From Haloferax sp. Atlit-12N (GTDB lineage: Archaea > Halobacteriota > Halobacteria > Halobacteriales > Haloferacaceae), in assembly GCF_003383095.1 (NCBI RefSeq), contig NZ_PSYW01000002.1, positions 310,001 to 374,000 on the forward strand: a DNA stretch of 64,000 nt, in the 5' to 3' direction. Of the stretch, positions 26,714 through 35,763 are shown piece by piece. Under the pieces are notes generated by a model, which worked only from the letters and a program-made list of their open reading frames with translations, did no database searches and was not told where the DNA came from. Each line of letters begins with the position of its first letter. Within the stretch, counting starts at the first letter, position 1. The position numbers were made by a program, and so were the translations under genes.

Positions 26714-26893
26714 TTCTTCGCCCACGCGTGCGAGGGCGGTGGCTTTCGTGACAGCTGGTGTCAACTGTTTAGTGTGTTCTCTGCGGAGGTGGCGTATGGT
26801 CCCTCTCCCCTCCCGCGCCGCACCATCCGGATTCGGCGTACCGCTCGCTGGCTTCGCGACTGTGAGTCTCCTTGCGGCGTTCCCGACAGAACC

Positions 26894-27184
26894 GTGAGCG
26901 TACTCACCAACCTCGGAGAGTTTCCCCTGCTCGTCGCGTACCTGTTGCTCCTCGCGGGCACGGCCGTGCAGTATCGGCGCGGGAAACTCTCCGGCACGCG
27001 GGCGGTTCTCCTCGTCGGGATGTGTCTCACGTGGCTCTCGTACGCTCTCTTACAGGTGACGCAGTCTGGGACCGTGCCGACGGGAACGCCGCTCAACTAC
27101 GCCCTCGACGCGCTCGCCGTCGTTGTCCTCATCGTCGGCGTGGCCGCGATGGGCTGGTGGTGGCGGGTGCGAGACGAAGTGTGA
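26894..27184 (+). CDS. small membrane protein with three helices
   Basis: A 96-residue protein with three hydrophobic segments (about 9-24, 35-51, 67-88) and a basic loop YRRGKLSG. The start is taken as GTG 26894, which places the first helix eight residues in; longer in-frame readings to 26774 lack haloarchaeal codon bias. No family recognised. A 180-bp gap precedes it. Confidence 0.6.
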   Translation: MSVLTNLGEFPLLVAYLLLLAGTAVQYRRGKLSGTRAVLLVGMCLTWLSYALLQVTQSGTVPTGTPLNYALDALAVVVLIVGVAAMGWWWRVRDEV

Positions 27185-27223
27185 GTTCATGGGGACGCAT
27201 CGGTGGCCGGGTTGCGTTCAGAG

Positions 27224-27320
27224 AGAAGTGCGTCGGCTGGGAGTTCACCGAACACCGTGAGGTGAACGCAGGAGCATCGGCGAGACCGGCGGTCGAGTCG
27301 GTGAGAGGGGATTTGAACCG
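27224..27320 (-). pseudogene. tRNA-like debris next to the tRNA-Gly genes
   Basis: A 19-nt stretch at 27224-27242 (agaagtgcgtcggctggga) exactly repeats 27448-27466, which is the 3' end of the intact tRNA-Gly gene plus its flank. Near 27306-27318 gaggggatttgaacc looks like another T-arm 3' half, but its partner stem does not pair. No complete tRNA can be folded here. These are probably relics of tRNA duplication or of past integration at a tRNA gene. Confidence 0.45.
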
Positions 27321-27403
27321 AGCCGAGACGGTTCCCTCGCGCTGCTCGGGACTGCGTCTCGTCGGGTTCAGAATCCCAGGGTCCCGCATTCACAACTCAC
27401 AGT

Positions 27404-27431
27404 CCGAGCGACACGCACAGCGGTCGCTCGG
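27404..27431 (-). terminator. hairpin downstream of the tRNA-Gly pair
   Basis: Perfect 9-bp arms (ccgagcgac and gtcgctcgg) around a 10-nt loop, 22 nt beyond the 3' end of the second tRNA-Gly. It is well placed to end or process the tRNA transcript, though no T tract follows on the minus strand. Confidence 0.35.
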
Positions 27432-27452
27432 AAGGTAGGTTCGTTGTAGAAG

Positions 27453-27523
27453 TGCGTCGGCTGGGATTTGAACCCAGGTTGTGACCATGGCAAGGTCACG
27501 TGATACCACTACACTACCGACGC
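27453..27523 (-). tRNA. tRNA-Gly(GCC), copy B
   Basis: Folds as a full tRNA of 71 nt with acceptor stem GCGTCGG/CCGACGC, T arm ctggg-ttcaaat-cccag, and anticodon loop ttGCCat reading GGC and GGU glycine codons. CCA is not encoded. It differs from the neighbouring copy only in two acceptor base pairs, both changed on both strands so pairing is kept. It lies 12 nt downstream of that copy and is probably made from the same transcript. Confidence 0.95.
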
Positions 27524-27535
27524 ATGTGGTGGAAG

Positions 27536-27606
27536 TGCGCTGGCTGGGATTTGAACCCAGGTTGTGACCATGGCAAGGTCACGTGATACCACTACACTAC
27601 CAGCGC
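27536..27606 (-). tRNA. tRNA-Gly(GCC), copy A
   Basis: A 71-nt tRNA with acceptor stem GCGCTGG/CCAGCGC and a body identical to copy B, anticodon GCC, no encoded CCA. It is promoter-proximal: an AT-rich box at 27657-27666 lies about 51 nt upstream. Confidence 0.95.
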
Positions 27607-27656
27607 ATTCCGCGTGTATCGTGGCGTGCTGCTGCGTTACTCGATAGTGTCGGGTT

Positions 27657-27666
27657 GATAAATAAG
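27657..27666 (-). promoter_or_regulatory. TATA box of the tRNA-Gly pair
   Basis: On the minus strand cttatttatc stands out in GC-rich DNA. With initiation about 25 nt downstream, the precursor would have a 5' leader of roughly 25 nt before copy A, to be removed by RNase P. Confidence 0.5.
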
Positions 27667-27832
27667 ACTTGCGAAACGGGGGAGAAATCGGGCGACGGCG
27701 CGCCACCTGCTACCACGTGAGATTCGTCTTCGCCGACCTGTCGTCGACCGTGTAATTATGTACCACGCGACGTTCGCCAATCTCCCGCAAACTGGGTCGT
27801 GGGACGCTCTATCACCCCAGAATGGATTCGCT

Positions 27833-27843
27833 ACTCTTTTAGG
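27833..27843 (+). promoter_or_regulatory. candidate promoter of the ribosomal cluster
   Basis: ctcttttaggt is the most TATA-like element before the methyltransferase gene that opens the ribosomal cluster, 53-63 nt upstream of its ATG. A leader of about 30 nt would result. Position-based inference. Confidence 0.35.
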
Positions 27844-27895
27844 TAGGCCCCCGGTAGAAACGCCACAGTCTAGACGAGACGAGGATGAACCCGGC

Positions 27896-28738
27896 ATGAA
27901 ACTCAGCGTACTCGTGCCGTCCTCACTCGTCCGGGAAGCCGAAGATCAACGCGAGGCAACTCGCAAACTCGGCTACGTCGCCCGCGCGGCGGCGGTCTTC
28001 CGGGCGAACGAACTCGTCGTCTTCCCCGACGAAGACGGCGAGAACAAGTGGGGCGGCGAGTTCGTCGAAACCGTACTTCGGTACGCCGCGACGCCCCCCT
28101 ACCTCCGTAAGGAGGTCTGGGGCAAGCGCGACGAACTCCGCTACGCTGGTATCCTGCCGCCCGTTCTCGTGGCGTCTACGACCGCGGACGACTCCGACGA
28201 GTCGCCCGCGTTGCGAGAAGGAATCGTGACCGAGGTCGGACCTGACGACCGCGTTCGGGTCAATTGCGGAATGCAACACCCGATCTCCCTGTTCGTCCCT
28301 CCCGGGATGGACCTCACAGAGGGAGAGCGCGTCGCTGTCAGGATCTCTTCGCGAGAACCGGTCCGTGCGCGGATCGTCGACGAGCCCCTTCCGGGCTTCG
28401 ACGTATCCCGCATGGACCTCACGGAAGCACTCGGCAGGCCAGATGCGGGCGTGCGAATCGCCACGTCTCGCTATGGCGAACCGCTGTCGGTCCCCACATT
28501 GGGCGACTTGACGGCCCGCATCACCGATGCCGGCGGCATGACCGTCGTCTTCGGGTCGCCGGGCCGTGGGCTTCCGGACATGCTCGGGATGTCTCCCGAG
28601 GATGTTGCAGACGTCGAACCTTCCGTTGGTCCGGGGTTCGACCTCTGGCTCAATACGATTCCGCGACAGGGCAGCGAGGTCGTGCGAACAGAAGAAGCGA
28701 TGTTCGCCTCCCTCGCCTCCCTGACACTCACGGAGTGA
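27896..28738 (+). CDS. SPOUT superfamily RNA methyltransferase (archaeal MTH1-like)
   Basis: Predicted RNA methyltransferase of 280 residues, opening the ribosomal cluster and 4 bp before rpl3. The N terminus KLSVLVPSSLVREAEDQREATRKLGYVARAAA and the late knot region MTVVFGSPGRGLPDML... FDLWLNTIPRQGSEVVRTEEAM are characteristic of the archaeal/eukaryotic MTH1/C9orf114 SPOUT family, with an OB-like insertion in the middle. The reaction (SAM-dependent rRNA methylation) is inferred from family and context. ATG 27896 is used; in-frame codons back to 27758 lack coding bias. Confidence 0.88.
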   Translation: MKLSVLVPSSLVREAEDQREATRKLGYVARAAAVFRANELVVFPDEDGENKWGGEFVETVLRYAATPPYLRKEVWGKRDELRYAGILPPVLVASTTADDSDESPALREGIVTEVGPDDRVRVNCGMQHPISLFVPPGMDLTEGERVAVRISSREPVRARIVDEPLPGFDVSRMDLTEALGRPDAGVRIATSRYGEPLSVPTLGDLTARITDAGGMTVVFGSPGRGLPDMLGMSPEDVADVEPSVGPGFDLWLNTIPRQGSEVVRTEEAMFASLASLTLTE

Positions 28739-28742
28739 ATCC

Positions 28743-29759
28743 ATGCCACAACCAAGCAGACCACGAAAAGGCTCGATGGGCTTCAGCCCGCGCAAGCGAG
28801 CAGTCAAGGAGGTTCCACGCATCAAGTCGTGGCCGTCCGACGACGGCTCCCCAGCGCTGCAGGGCTTCGCCGGTTACAAGGCCGGTATGACCCACGTGAT
28901 GATGGTCAACGACGAGGCAGACTCCCCCCGCGAAGGAATGGAGGAGTCCGTCCCGGTGACTGTCGTCGAGACGCCGCCGATGCGCGCCGTCGCCCTTCGC
29001 GCCTACGAGCAGACGCCGTACGGTATGAAGCCGCAGACCGAGGTCTGGGCGGGCGAGTTCCACGACGAACTCGACCGCGTCCTCGACCTGCCGGCAGAAG
29101 ACACGTTCGACTCGGACGCCGATGCGCTTCGCGAGGCCGTCGAGGCCGGCGAAGTCGATGACCTCCGCGTCATCACGCACACGGTGCCCTCCGAGCTCGC
29201 GAACGTGCCCAAGAAGAAGCCCGACGTGATGGAGACTCGCGTCGGTGGCGGCTCCATGGTGGAGCGCGCCGACTTCGCCCTCGACCTCGTTGCCGAGGGC
29301 GGCGAACACGAGATGTCCGACGTGTTCCGCGCCGGCGAGTACCTCGACGCCGCGGGTGTCACGAAGGGTAAGGGTACGCAGGGTCCCGTCAAGCGATGGG
29401 GCGTCCAGAAGCGTAAGGGCAAGCACGCCCGCCAGGGCTGGAGACGCCGTATTGGCAACCTCGGCCCCTGGAACCCGTCCCGTGTCCGCTCTACGGTTCC
29501 GCAGCTCGGTCAGACTGGTTACCACCAGCGCACCGAGCTCAACAAGCGCCTCATCGACCTCGGTGAGGGTGACGAGGCCTCCGTCGAAGGTGGCTTCGTC
29601 AACTACGGCGAGGTCGACGGCTCCTACGCGCTCATCAAGGGCTCGCTGCCGGGCCCCAACAAGCGCCTTCTGCGGTTCCGCCCGGCCATCCGGCCGAACG
29701 ACCAGCCGCGCCTCGACCCCGAGGTGCGCTACGTCTCTACCGCATCGAACCAGGGATAA
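28743..29759 (+). CDS. rpl3: 50S ribosomal protein uL3
   Basis: Archaeal-type L3 of 338 residues, binding 23S rRNA near the peptidyl transferase centre. The N terminus MPQPSRPRKGSMGFSPRKRA and the central KGKGTQGPVKRWGVQKRKGKHARQG extension that reaches the catalytic core are intact. First ribosomal protein gene of the cluster, 4 bp after the methyltransferase gene and 3 bp before rpl4. Confidence 0.97.
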   Translation: MPQPSRPRKGSMGFSPRKRAVKEVPRIKSWPSDDGSPALQGFAGYKAGMTHVMMVNDEADSPREGMEESVPVTVVETPPMRAVALRAYEQTPYGMKPQTEVWAGEFHDELDRVLDLPAEDTFDSDADALREAVEAGEVDDLRVITHTVPSELANVPKKKPDVMETRVGGGSMVERADFALDLVAEGGEHEMSDVFRAGEYLDAAGVTKGKGTQGPVKRWGVQKRKGKHARQGWRRRIGNLGPWNPSRVRSTVPQLGQTGYHQRTELNKRLIDLGEGDEASVEGGFVNYGEVDGSYALIKGSLPGPNKRLLRFRPAIRPNDQPRLDPEVRYVSTASNQG

Positions 29760-29762
29760 TCC

Positions 29763-30509
29763 ATGCAGGCAACTATCCGAGACCTGAACGGCGACGACGC
29801 GGGCAGCATCGACCTGCCCGAGGTCTTCGAGACGGCTTACCGTCCGGACCTCATCAAGCGTGCTGTCATCGCCGCGCAGGCAAACCGAAAACAGCCGTAC
29901 GGTGCCGACCCCTACGCCGGACTTCGAACCCCGGCAGAGTCCATGGGCAGCGGCCGTGGGATGTCCCACGACCCACGCCAGAACGGCGTCGCCCGACGCG
30001 TCCCGCACGCCGTCTCCGGCCGTCGCGCTCACCCGCCGAAGGCCGAGAAGGACCAGGGGAAGGAGATCAACACGAAGGAGCGTAAGCTCGCCGTCCGCTC
30101 GGCGCTCGCCGCCACGGCGGACCCCGAGCTGGTCGCCGAGCGCGGTCACCGCTTCGACGACGACCTCGAGCTCCCCCTCGTCGTCTCCGACGACTTCGAG
30201 GACCTCGTCAAGACGAAGGAGGTCGTCGACCTCCTGCAGTCGCTCGGCGTCTACGACGACATCGAGCGCTCCGAGGAGAACAAGAAGGTCAAGAGCGGCC
30301 AGGGCAAGCTCCGCGGTCGCAAGTACACCCGTCCGAAGTCCATCCTCTTCGTGACGGCTGACGAGCCCTCGAAGGCGGCTCGCAACCTCGCCGGCGTCGA
30401 CGTCGCCACCGCGGCGAACGTCTCCGCCGAAGACCTCGCGCCCGGCACCCACGCCGGTCGCCTCACGCTGTTCACCGAGAGCGCGCTCGAGGAGGTCGCA
30501 GAACGATGA
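29763..30509 (+). CDS. rpl4: 50S ribosomal protein uL4
   Basis: L4 of 248 residues, lining the peptide exit tunnel. The conserved loop is RTPAESMGSGRGMSHDP... RRVPHAVSGRRAHPPK, which forms the tunnel constriction with uL22. Archaeal length, with an acidic surface. The end overlaps rpl23 by 4 nt (ATGA), implying translational coupling. Confidence 0.97.
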   Translation: MQATIRDLNGDDAGSIDLPEVFETAYRPDLIKRAVIAAQANRKQPYGADPYAGLRTPAESMGSGRGMSHDPRQNGVARRVPHAVSGRRAHPPKAEKDQGKEINTKERKLAVRSALAATADPELVAERGHRFDDDLELPLVVSDDFEDLVKTKEVVDLLQSLGVYDDIERSEENKKVKSGQGKLRGRKYTRPKSILFVTADEPSKAARNLAGVDVATAANVSAEDLAPGTHAGRLTLFTESALEEVAER

Positions 30510-30757
30510 GCATCATCGAACACCCGCTGGTCACGGAGAAGGCGATGAACCAGATGGACTTCGACAACAAGCTCCAGTTCATCGTCCACATCGACTCGAC
30601 GAAGTCCGACGTGAAGGACGAAGTCCAGTCGCGCTACGACGTGACCGTCGAGAAGGTCAACACGCAGGTCACGATGAAAGGCAAAAAGAAAGCAACAGTT
30701 CGTCTCTCTGAAGACGACGACGCGCAGGAAGTCGCGTCGCGTATCGGGGTGTTCTAA
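30506..30757 (+). CDS. rpl23: 50S ribosomal protein uL23
   Basis: Short archaeal L23 of 83 residues at the tunnel exit, where SRP and the translocon dock. Begins HPLVTEKAMNQMDFDNKLQF and ends with the strand KKKATVRLSEDDDAQEVASRIGVF. It overlaps rpl4 by 4 nt and lies 2 bp before rpl2. Confidence 0.97.
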   Translation: MSIIEHPLVTEKAMNQMDFDNKLQFIVHIDSTKSDVKDEVQSRYDVTVEKVNTQVTMKGKKKATVRLSEDDDAQEVASRIGVF

Positions 30758-30759
30758 CC

Positions 30760-31485
30760 ATGGGACGCCGAATTCAGGGCCAGCGTCGTGGTCGCGGTAC
30801 GTCCACCTTCCGGGCGCCGTCGCACCGCTACAAGGCCGAACTGTCGCACAAGAAGTCCGAGGAGAAAGACACCATCACGGGTACGGTCGTCGGCATCGAG
30901 CACGACCCCGCACGCAGTGCGCCCATCGCCCTCGTGGAGTTCGAGGACGAACAGCGCATGATTCTCGCGCCCGAGGGTGTCACCGTCGGCGAAGAGCTTC
31001 AGATCGGCGTTTCCGCCGAAATCAAGCCCGGCAACACGCTGCCGCTCGCCGAGATTCCCGAGGGTGTCCCCGTCTGTAACGTCGAGCACCAGCCCGGCGA
31101 CGGCGGGAAGTTCGCCCGCGCCTCCGGCGTGAGCGCGCAGCTTCTCTCGCACGACCGCAAGGTCGCCATCGTGAAGCTCCCGTCGGGTGAGGTCAAGCGC
31201 CTCAACCCCAACTGCCGCGCCACCATCGGCGTCGTCGCCGGTGGCGGCCGCACGGAGAAGCCCTTCGTCAAGGCAGGCAAGAAGTACCACAAGATGAAAG
31301 CGCGCGGTATCAAGTGGCCGCGCGTGCGTGGTGTTGCTATGAACGCCGTCGACCACCCGTTCGGTGGCGGCGGCCGGCAGCACCCCGGTCAGCCGAAGTC
31401 CGTCTCGCGGAACGCTCCGCCGGGTCGGAAGGTCGGTGACATCGCCTCCAAACGCACCGGTCGCGGTGGCAAGGGAGGTAAGTAA
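30760..31485 (+). CDS. rpl2: 50S ribosomal protein uL2
   Basis: L2 of 241 residues, needed for subunit association and peptidyl transferase function. The hallmark loop near the end, [21 protein letters not shown], holds the conserved histidine. N terminus [20 protein letters not shown] is the usual RNA-binding tail. Confidence 0.97.
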   Translation: MGRRIQGQRRGRGTSTFRAPSHRYKAELSHKKSEEKDTITGTVVGIEHDPARSAPIALVEFEDEQRMILAPEGVTVGEELQIGVSAEIKPGNTLPLAEIPEGVPVCNVEHQPGDGGKFARASGVSAQLLSHDRKVAIVKLPSGEVKRLNPNCRATIGVVAGGGRTEKPFVKAGKKYHKMKARGIKWPRVRGVAMNAVDHPFGGGGRQHPGQPKSVSRNAPPGRKVGDIASKRTGRGGKGGK

Positions 31486-31487
31486 CC

Positions 31488-31910
31488 ATGAGTACGCAAT
31501 ACCGCACCGGCCGCGAAGGTGAGTTCACCTACCGCGGCTACACGCTCGACGAGCTGCAGGATATGGAGCTCGACGAGGTCGCGGAACTGCTCCCCGCTCG
31601 TCAGCGGCGAACCATCACCCGAGGCCTGTCGGCCGAGCACGAGAAGCTGCTCGCGAAGGCTCAGGACAAGACGGAAGAGGAGACGGCTAACGCACCGATT
31701 CGAACGCACTTGCGTGACATGCCGATTCTCCCCGAATTCGTCGGTCTCACCTTCGCCGTCTACACCGGCCAGGAGTTCGAACGCACCCAGATTCAGCCCG
31801 AGATGATCGGACACTACCTGGGCGAGTTCCAGCTGACCCGTAGCTCGGTCGAGCACGGTCAGGCCGGTATCGGCGCGACCCGGTCTTCGAAGTTCGTGCC
31901 CCTCAAGTAA
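31488..31910 (+). CDS. rps19: 30S ribosomal protein uS19
   Basis: S19 of 140 residues in the small-subunit head. The conserved end ends in [27 protein letters not shown], and the middle has [24 protein letters not shown]. The longer N-terminal region ([22 protein letters not shown]) is the archaeal/eukaryotic form. A Shine-Dalgarno-like ggaggt lies in the last codons of rpl2. Confidence 0.97.
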   Translation: MSTQYRTGREGEFTYRGYTLDELQDMELDEVAELLPARQRRTITRGLSAEHEKLLAKAQDKTEEETANAPIRTHLRDMPILPEFVGLTFAVYTGQEFERTQIQPEMIGHYLGEFQLTRSSVEHGQAGIGATRSSKFVPLK

Positions 31911-31913
31911 ACC

Positions 31914-32375
31914 ATGGGAATCAACTACAGCGTCGAGGCCGACCCGGACACCACGGCCAAGGGTATGCTCCGGGACCGGCCCATCAGCATCAAGCACAGC
32001 AAGGCCATCTCCCGAGCCATCAAGGGGATGCCCGTCGCCGACGCAGAGGAGTACCTCGAAGCCGTCATCGACGGCGAGCGGTCGGTTCCGTTCAAGCAGC
32101 ACAACTCCGGTGTCGGTCACCGAAGCGACATCGACGGCTGGGACGCGGGACGGTACCCCGAGAAGGCGTCCAAGGCGTTCCTCGAACTCCTCGAAAACGT
32201 TCGCAACAACGCGACCGAACAAGGGTTCGACGGACCGGCTATGGAGATCAAGCACGTCGCCGCCCACAAGGTCGGCGAACGTCAGGGTCGCAAGCCCCGC
32301 GCCTTCGGTCGGGCGGACCCGTGGAACACCCCAATCTGTGATGTCGAACTCATCATCGAAGAGGTCGAGGAATAA
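31914..32375 (+). CDS. rpl22: 50S ribosomal protein uL22
   Basis: L22 of 153 residues, whose hairpin contacts the exit tunnel. Signatures are the N-terminal [24 protein letters not shown] and the tail [28 protein letters not shown]. The final nucleotide overlaps the ATG of rps3 by 1 nt. Confidence 0.97.
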   Translation: MGINYSVEADPDTTAKGMLRDRPISIKHSKAISRAIKGMPVADAEEYLEAVIDGERSVPFKQHNSGVGHRSDIDGWDAGRYPEKASKAFLELLENVRNNATEQGFDGPAMEIKHVAAHKVGERQGRKPRAFGRADPWNTPICDVELIIEEVEE

Positions 32376-33286
32376 TGGCTGACGAACACCAATTCATCGA
32401 GAACGGACTGCAGCGGTCCCAGATCGACGAGTTCTTCGCAGAAGAGCTCGGTCGAGCGGGCTACGGCGGCATGGACGTCGCCAAGACGCCGATGGGCACC
32501 CAGATCGTGCTCAAGGCCGAAAAGCCCGGGATGGTCATCGGGAAAGGCGGGAAGAACATCCGTAAGGTCACCCGCGAACTCGAAGAGCGATTCAACCTCG
32601 ACGACCCTCAGATCGACGTGCAGGAAGTCGACGAGCCGGACCTCAACGCCCGGATCGTCGCCGACCGCCTCGCCAACGCGCTCGAGCGCGGTTGGTACTT
32701 CCGTAAGGCGGGCCACACGACCATCGACCGTATCATGGACGCCGGCGCCCTCGGTGCCGAAATCGTCCTCTCCGGGAAGGTCACGGGCGCTCGCTCCCGC
32801 GTCGAGAAGTTCAACCGCGGCTACATCAAGCACAACGGCGAGCCCGCACAGGAGATCGTCGACGAGGGCCAGGGCGTCGCAGTCATGAAGCTCGGCACCA
32901 TCGGCGTGACGGTCAAGATCATCCCGCCGGGTGCGAAGCTCCCCGACGACTTCGAAGTCGAGGAAGACGCGAACCCCGAAGCGGTCGAACAAATCGAAGA
33001 GACCGAGAGCGTCGAGGACCTCCTCGAAGAGGAGCCGGAGGAAGTTCCGGACGTCTCCGAGGAGGCCGACGACGAGACGGACGCAGTCGACGAAGACGTC
33101 GTCGAGGAAGCGGCCGTCGAAGCGGTCGAAGAAGAAGTCGTCGACGACGAAGCCGACGACGACGAGGACGAAGCGGTCGAGGAAGTCGTCGACGACGACG
33201 AAGAACTCGACGAAGACGTCGCCGAAGAGGCGGCCGACCTCGTCGCGGAGATGGAAGACGACGACGAAGAAACGGAGGAAGAATAA
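32375..33286 (+). CDS. rps3: 30S ribosomal protein uS3 with long acidic tail
   Basis: S3 of 303 residues in the head near the mRNA entry. The KH domain shows the loop [13 protein letters not shown] near 50-62, and the second domain runs to about 205. The last 90 or so residues are almost wholly Glu, Asp, Val and Ala, a tail far more acidic than in non-halophiles. It may act in salt adaptation or as a flexible interaction surface. Overlaps rpl22 by 1 nt; rpl29 begins directly after its stop. Confidence 0.97.
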   Translation: MADEHQFIENGLQRSQIDEFFAEELGRAGYGGMDVAKTPMGTQIVLKAEKPGMVIGKGGKNIRKVTRELEERFNLDDPQIDVQEVDEPDLNARIVADRLANALERGWYFRKAGHTTIDRIMDAGALGAEIVLSGKVTGARSRVEKFNRGYIKHNGEPAQEIVDEGQGVAVMKLGTIGVTVKIIPPGAKLPDDFEVEEDANPEAVEQIEETESVEDLLEEEPEEVPDVSEEADDETDAVDEDVVEEAAVEAVEEEVVDDEADDDEDEAVEEVVDDDEELDEDVAEEAADLVAEMEDDDEETEEE

Positions 33287-33499
33287 ATGGCGATCCTCTA
33301 CACCGAAGAGATTCGCGACATGACGCCCGCAGAGCGCACCGCCGAGCTCGAAGAGCTCGAGACGGAGCTGCTCAACGCGAAGGCCGTGCAGGCCGCGGGT
33401 GGCGCGCCGGAGAACCCCGGCCGCGTCTCTGAACTGAAGAAGACCATCGCCCGAATCAAGACGATTCAGGGCGAAGAAGGCGACCTCGACGAAGAATAA
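33287..33499 (+). CDS. rpl29: 50S ribosomal protein uL29
   Basis: Two-helix protein of 70 residues beside the tunnel exit. Family pattern: [23 protein letters not shown], then [17 protein letters not shown]. Starts immediately after the rps3 stop codon. Confidence 0.95.
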   Translation: MAILYTEEIRDMTPAERTAELEELETELLNAKAVQAAGGAPENPGRVSELKKTIARIKTIQGEEGDLDEE

Positions 33500-33500
33500 A

Positions 33501-33932
33501 ATGCCACTTACACCCGAGACCCTCACGCGACACGAGCTCAACGGCCTCCACGTGGAGGTCGTCGACGCGGCGAACCCCGACCTCGTCGGGATAGCCGGTC
33601 GCATCGTCGTCGAGACGATGCACACGCTCATGGTCGACGACGGGTCTCGGGTGCGGCAGGTGCCGAAACGAGGGGCGACCTTCGAATTCGAGATTCCGCG
33701 TACAGATGAAGCCGCCGGCGCTGCGAAGGCGTCGGGGACCGCGTCCAAACTTCGGTCGGATACTACTGGCGGATTTGATGCCAGTCAGTCTGATCGGCTC
33801 GCCGACTCATCATCGGCGGCTTCCCGTTCCGGGAATTGCGAGGGCGTGGCCTACGTTACGGTGGATGGCGCACAACTGCTCTCACGACCCGCCCTGCGCA
33901 CCGAAACTACAGGTGACTCGAAATGGCGATAG
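33501..33932 (+). CDS. rnp1: ribonuclease P protein component 1 (Rpp29/POP4)
   Basis: Protein subunit of RNase P, which removes tRNA 5' leaders. The Sm-like barrel is visible in the first 75 residues ([49 protein letters not shown]). The last 70 residues are low-complexity (Ser, Ala, Thr) with a conserved-looking end [18 protein letters not shown], as in haloarchaeal homologues. Placed between rpl29 and rps17 as in many archaea and overlapping rps17 by 10 nt. Confidence 0.93.
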   Translation: MPLTPETLTRHELNGLHVEVVDAANPDLVGIAGRIVVETMHTLMVDDGSRVRQVPKRGATFEFEIPRTDEAAGAAKASGTASKLRSDTTGGFDASQSDRLADSSSAASRSGNCEGVAYVTVDGAQLLSRPALRTETTGDSKWR

Positions 33933-34267
33933 GACTTGACGTTCCAATGCCTCCGGAACCTGACGATTCCGAGGCTTACGACTACGAAAAATGTCCGTTC
34001 TACGGCTCGCTCTCCGTCCGGGGTCAGACCCTGGAGGGGACAGTCGTCTCGACGGACATGGCAAAGACCGTCATCGTCGAGCGGGAGTACGACGTATTCG
34101 TTCCGAAGTACGACCGCTACATGAAGCGACGTTCCCGCATCCCGGCACACGTGCCGGGCGTGCTCGACGACGTCGCTGTCGGTGACGAAGTAACGATTGC
34201 GGAGACCCGACCTCTCTCGAAGACGAAATCCCACGTCGTCGTCGAGATTATCGGAGGTGACGAGTGA
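33923..34267 (+). CDS. rps17: 30S ribosomal protein uS17
   Basis: S17 of 114 residues, an OB-fold binding 16S rRNA. Motifs: [20 protein letters not shown] and [17 protein letters not shown]. The start overlaps the end of rnp1 by 10 nt and the stop overlaps the rpl14 ATG by 1 nt. Confidence 0.97.
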   Translation: MAIGLDVPMPPEPDDSEAYDYEKCPFYGSLSVRGQTLEGTVVSTDMAKTVIVEREYDVFVPKYDRYMKRRSRIPAHVPGVLDDVAVGDEVTIAETRPLSKTKSHVVVEIIGGDE

Positions 34268-34665
34268 TGGAAGCGCTCAAAGCGGACATCACCAAGGGTG
34301 TCGCCCGTGGCTCGCTGGTCACGTGCGCCGACAACACCGGCGCTCGTGAACTGAAGATTATCAGCGTCGCGGGTTACTCCGGCACGAAGAACCGCCACCC
34401 CAAGGCAGGCATCGGGGACAAGGTGACCGTTTCTGTCACCAAGGGTACCCCCGAGATGCGCCGCCAGGTGCTCGAAGCGGTCATCGTCCGCCAGCGGAAA
34501 TCCATCCGCCGGCCCGATGGCACGCGTGTGAAGTTCGAGGACAACGCCGCCGTCATCATCGACGAGATGGAAGAGCCTCGCGGGACCGAGATCAAGGGTC
34601 CCGTCGCACGCGAAGTCGCCGAGCGCTTCGGGAGTATCGCATCGACGGCTACGATGATTGTATAG
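34267..34665 (+). CDS. rpl14: 50S ribosomal protein uL14
   Basis: L14 of 132 residues at the subunit interface. Signatures: [19 protein letters not shown] and [23 protein letters not shown] 34267 is preferred over the GTG three bases earlier; a strong ggaggtga Shine-Dalgarno at 34254-34261 lies in the end of rps17. Confidence 0.97.
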   Translation: MEALKADITKGVARGSLVTCADNTGARELKIISVAGYSGTKNRHPKAGIGDKVTVSVTKGTPEMRRQVLEAVIVRQRKSIRRPDGTRVKFEDNAAVIIDEMEEPRGTEIKGPVAREVAERFGSIASTATMIV

Positions 34666-34666
34666 T

Positions 34667-35023
34667 ATGACTCGACAACCGCGCAAACAGCGAACCCAGA
34701 TTCGCGACGCGCCGCTCCACGAGCGGCAAAAGCAGGTCCGCGCACCGCTGTCGGCCGACCTCCGCGAGGAGTACGGCAGCCGTAACGTCCGCGTCAACGC
34801 GGGCGACACGGTCGAGGTGCTCCGCGGCGACTTCGCCGGCGAAGAAGACGAAGTCACCGAGGTCGACCTCACCGACGCCGTCATCTACGTCGACGGCGTC
34901 ACCGTTGAGAAAGCCGACGGCGAGGAGGTCCCACGCCCCCTTCAGGCCAGTAACGTCCGCGTGACGGAACTGGACCTCGAAGACGACGTGCGCGAGGCCC
35001 GACTCAAGGAGGATAACGAATGA
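34667..35023 (+). CDS. rpl24: 50S ribosomal protein uL24
   Basis: L24 of 118 residues, an assembly initiator. Starts [20 protein letters not shown] and carries the KOW motif in [20 protein letters not shown]. One base separates it from the rpl14 stop; it overlaps rps4e by 4 nt. Confidence 0.97.
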   Translation: MTRQPRKQRTQIRDAPLHERQKQVRAPLSADLREEYGSRNVRVNAGDTVEVLRGDFAGEEDEVTEVDLTDAVIYVDGVTVEKADGEEVPRPLQASNVRVTELDLEDDVREARLKEDNE

Positions 35024-35763
35024 CTCGACACCAGAAGCGACTGTCCGTACCGAAGTCCTGGCCGGTCGAGCGCAAGACAGGCACGTTCACGGTCAAGGCC
35101 GGAGCGGGTCCGCACGGCGAAGAGGGGGTTCCCCTCCTCATCGTCCTGCGCGACGTGCTCGGCTACGTGGACTCGAAGAAGGAGGCCCAGTACGCCCTCA
35201 ACCACCAGAGCATTCTGGTCAACGGCGACGTGGCCTCCGACGTCCGCCGTCCCATCGGGATGTTCGACATCCTGGCGTTCGTCCAGCGAGAGGAGTACTA
35301 CCGCGTCTTCCCCGACGAGGGAGGCCGCCTGGCGCTGACCCCCATCGACGCCGACTCGGCATCCAGCCGTCTCGGTAAGATCGTGAACAAGACGCAGGTC
35401 GGCGGTGGCGACTTCCAGCTGACGCTCCACGACGGGGCGACCCTCATCGTCGAGGACGCGTCGGAGTACAGCGGCAAGGACTCCATCGTCGTCGACAACG
35501 AGACGAAGGACGTCGTCGCGCACTTCCCCTACGAGGAAGGCGCGCTCGTCACGGCCGTCAACGGACGGCACTCCGGCGAGATCGGCGAAATCACCGAGAT
35601 TATCGTCACGCCCGGCAGCGGGAACAACTCCGTTGTCGTCGAGACCGAAGACGGCGAGTTCGAGACGGTCGAACAGTACGTCGTCGTCATCGACGAGAAC
35701 TTCACGGGTTCGGACGACGAGTCCGAAGCACGTCAGGCTACTGACGGCGGTGATGACGAATGA
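35020..35763 (+). CDS. rps4e: 30S ribosomal protein eS4
   Basis: Archaeal/eukaryotic S4e of 247 residues with no bacterial counterpart. Has the S4 RNA-binding region near 42-100 ([18 protein letters not shown]) and a KOW motif late in the protein ([18 protein letters not shown]). The acidic C-terminal end is typical of halophiles. Overlaps both neighbours by 4 nt. Confidence 0.96.
   Translation: MTRHQKRLSVPKSWPVERKTGTFTVKAGAGPHGEEGVPLLIVLRDVLGYVDSKKEAQYALNHQSILVNGDVASDVRRPIGMFDILAFVQREEYYRVFPDEGGRLALTPIDADSASSRLGKIVNKTQVGGGDFQLTLHDGATLIVEDASEYSGKDSIVVDNETKDVVAHFPYEEGALVTAVNGRHSGEIGEITEIIVTPGSGNNSVVVETEDGEFETVEQYVVVIDENFTGSDDESEARQATDGGDDE

Noticed and set aside
27301..27390. A third functional tRNA beside the tRNA-Gly pair
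   Set aside because: A T-loop-like stretch is present but the T stem does not pair and no anticodon or acceptor stem can be formed.
27758..27895. 46-residue N-terminal extension of the SPOUT methyltransferase
   Set aside because: The extension has poor coding bias, contains the likely TATA box, and the known N terminus of the family begins at the 27896 ATG.
32282..33748. Minus-strand frame of 488 codons
   Set aside because: Antisense to rps3, rpl29 and rnp1.
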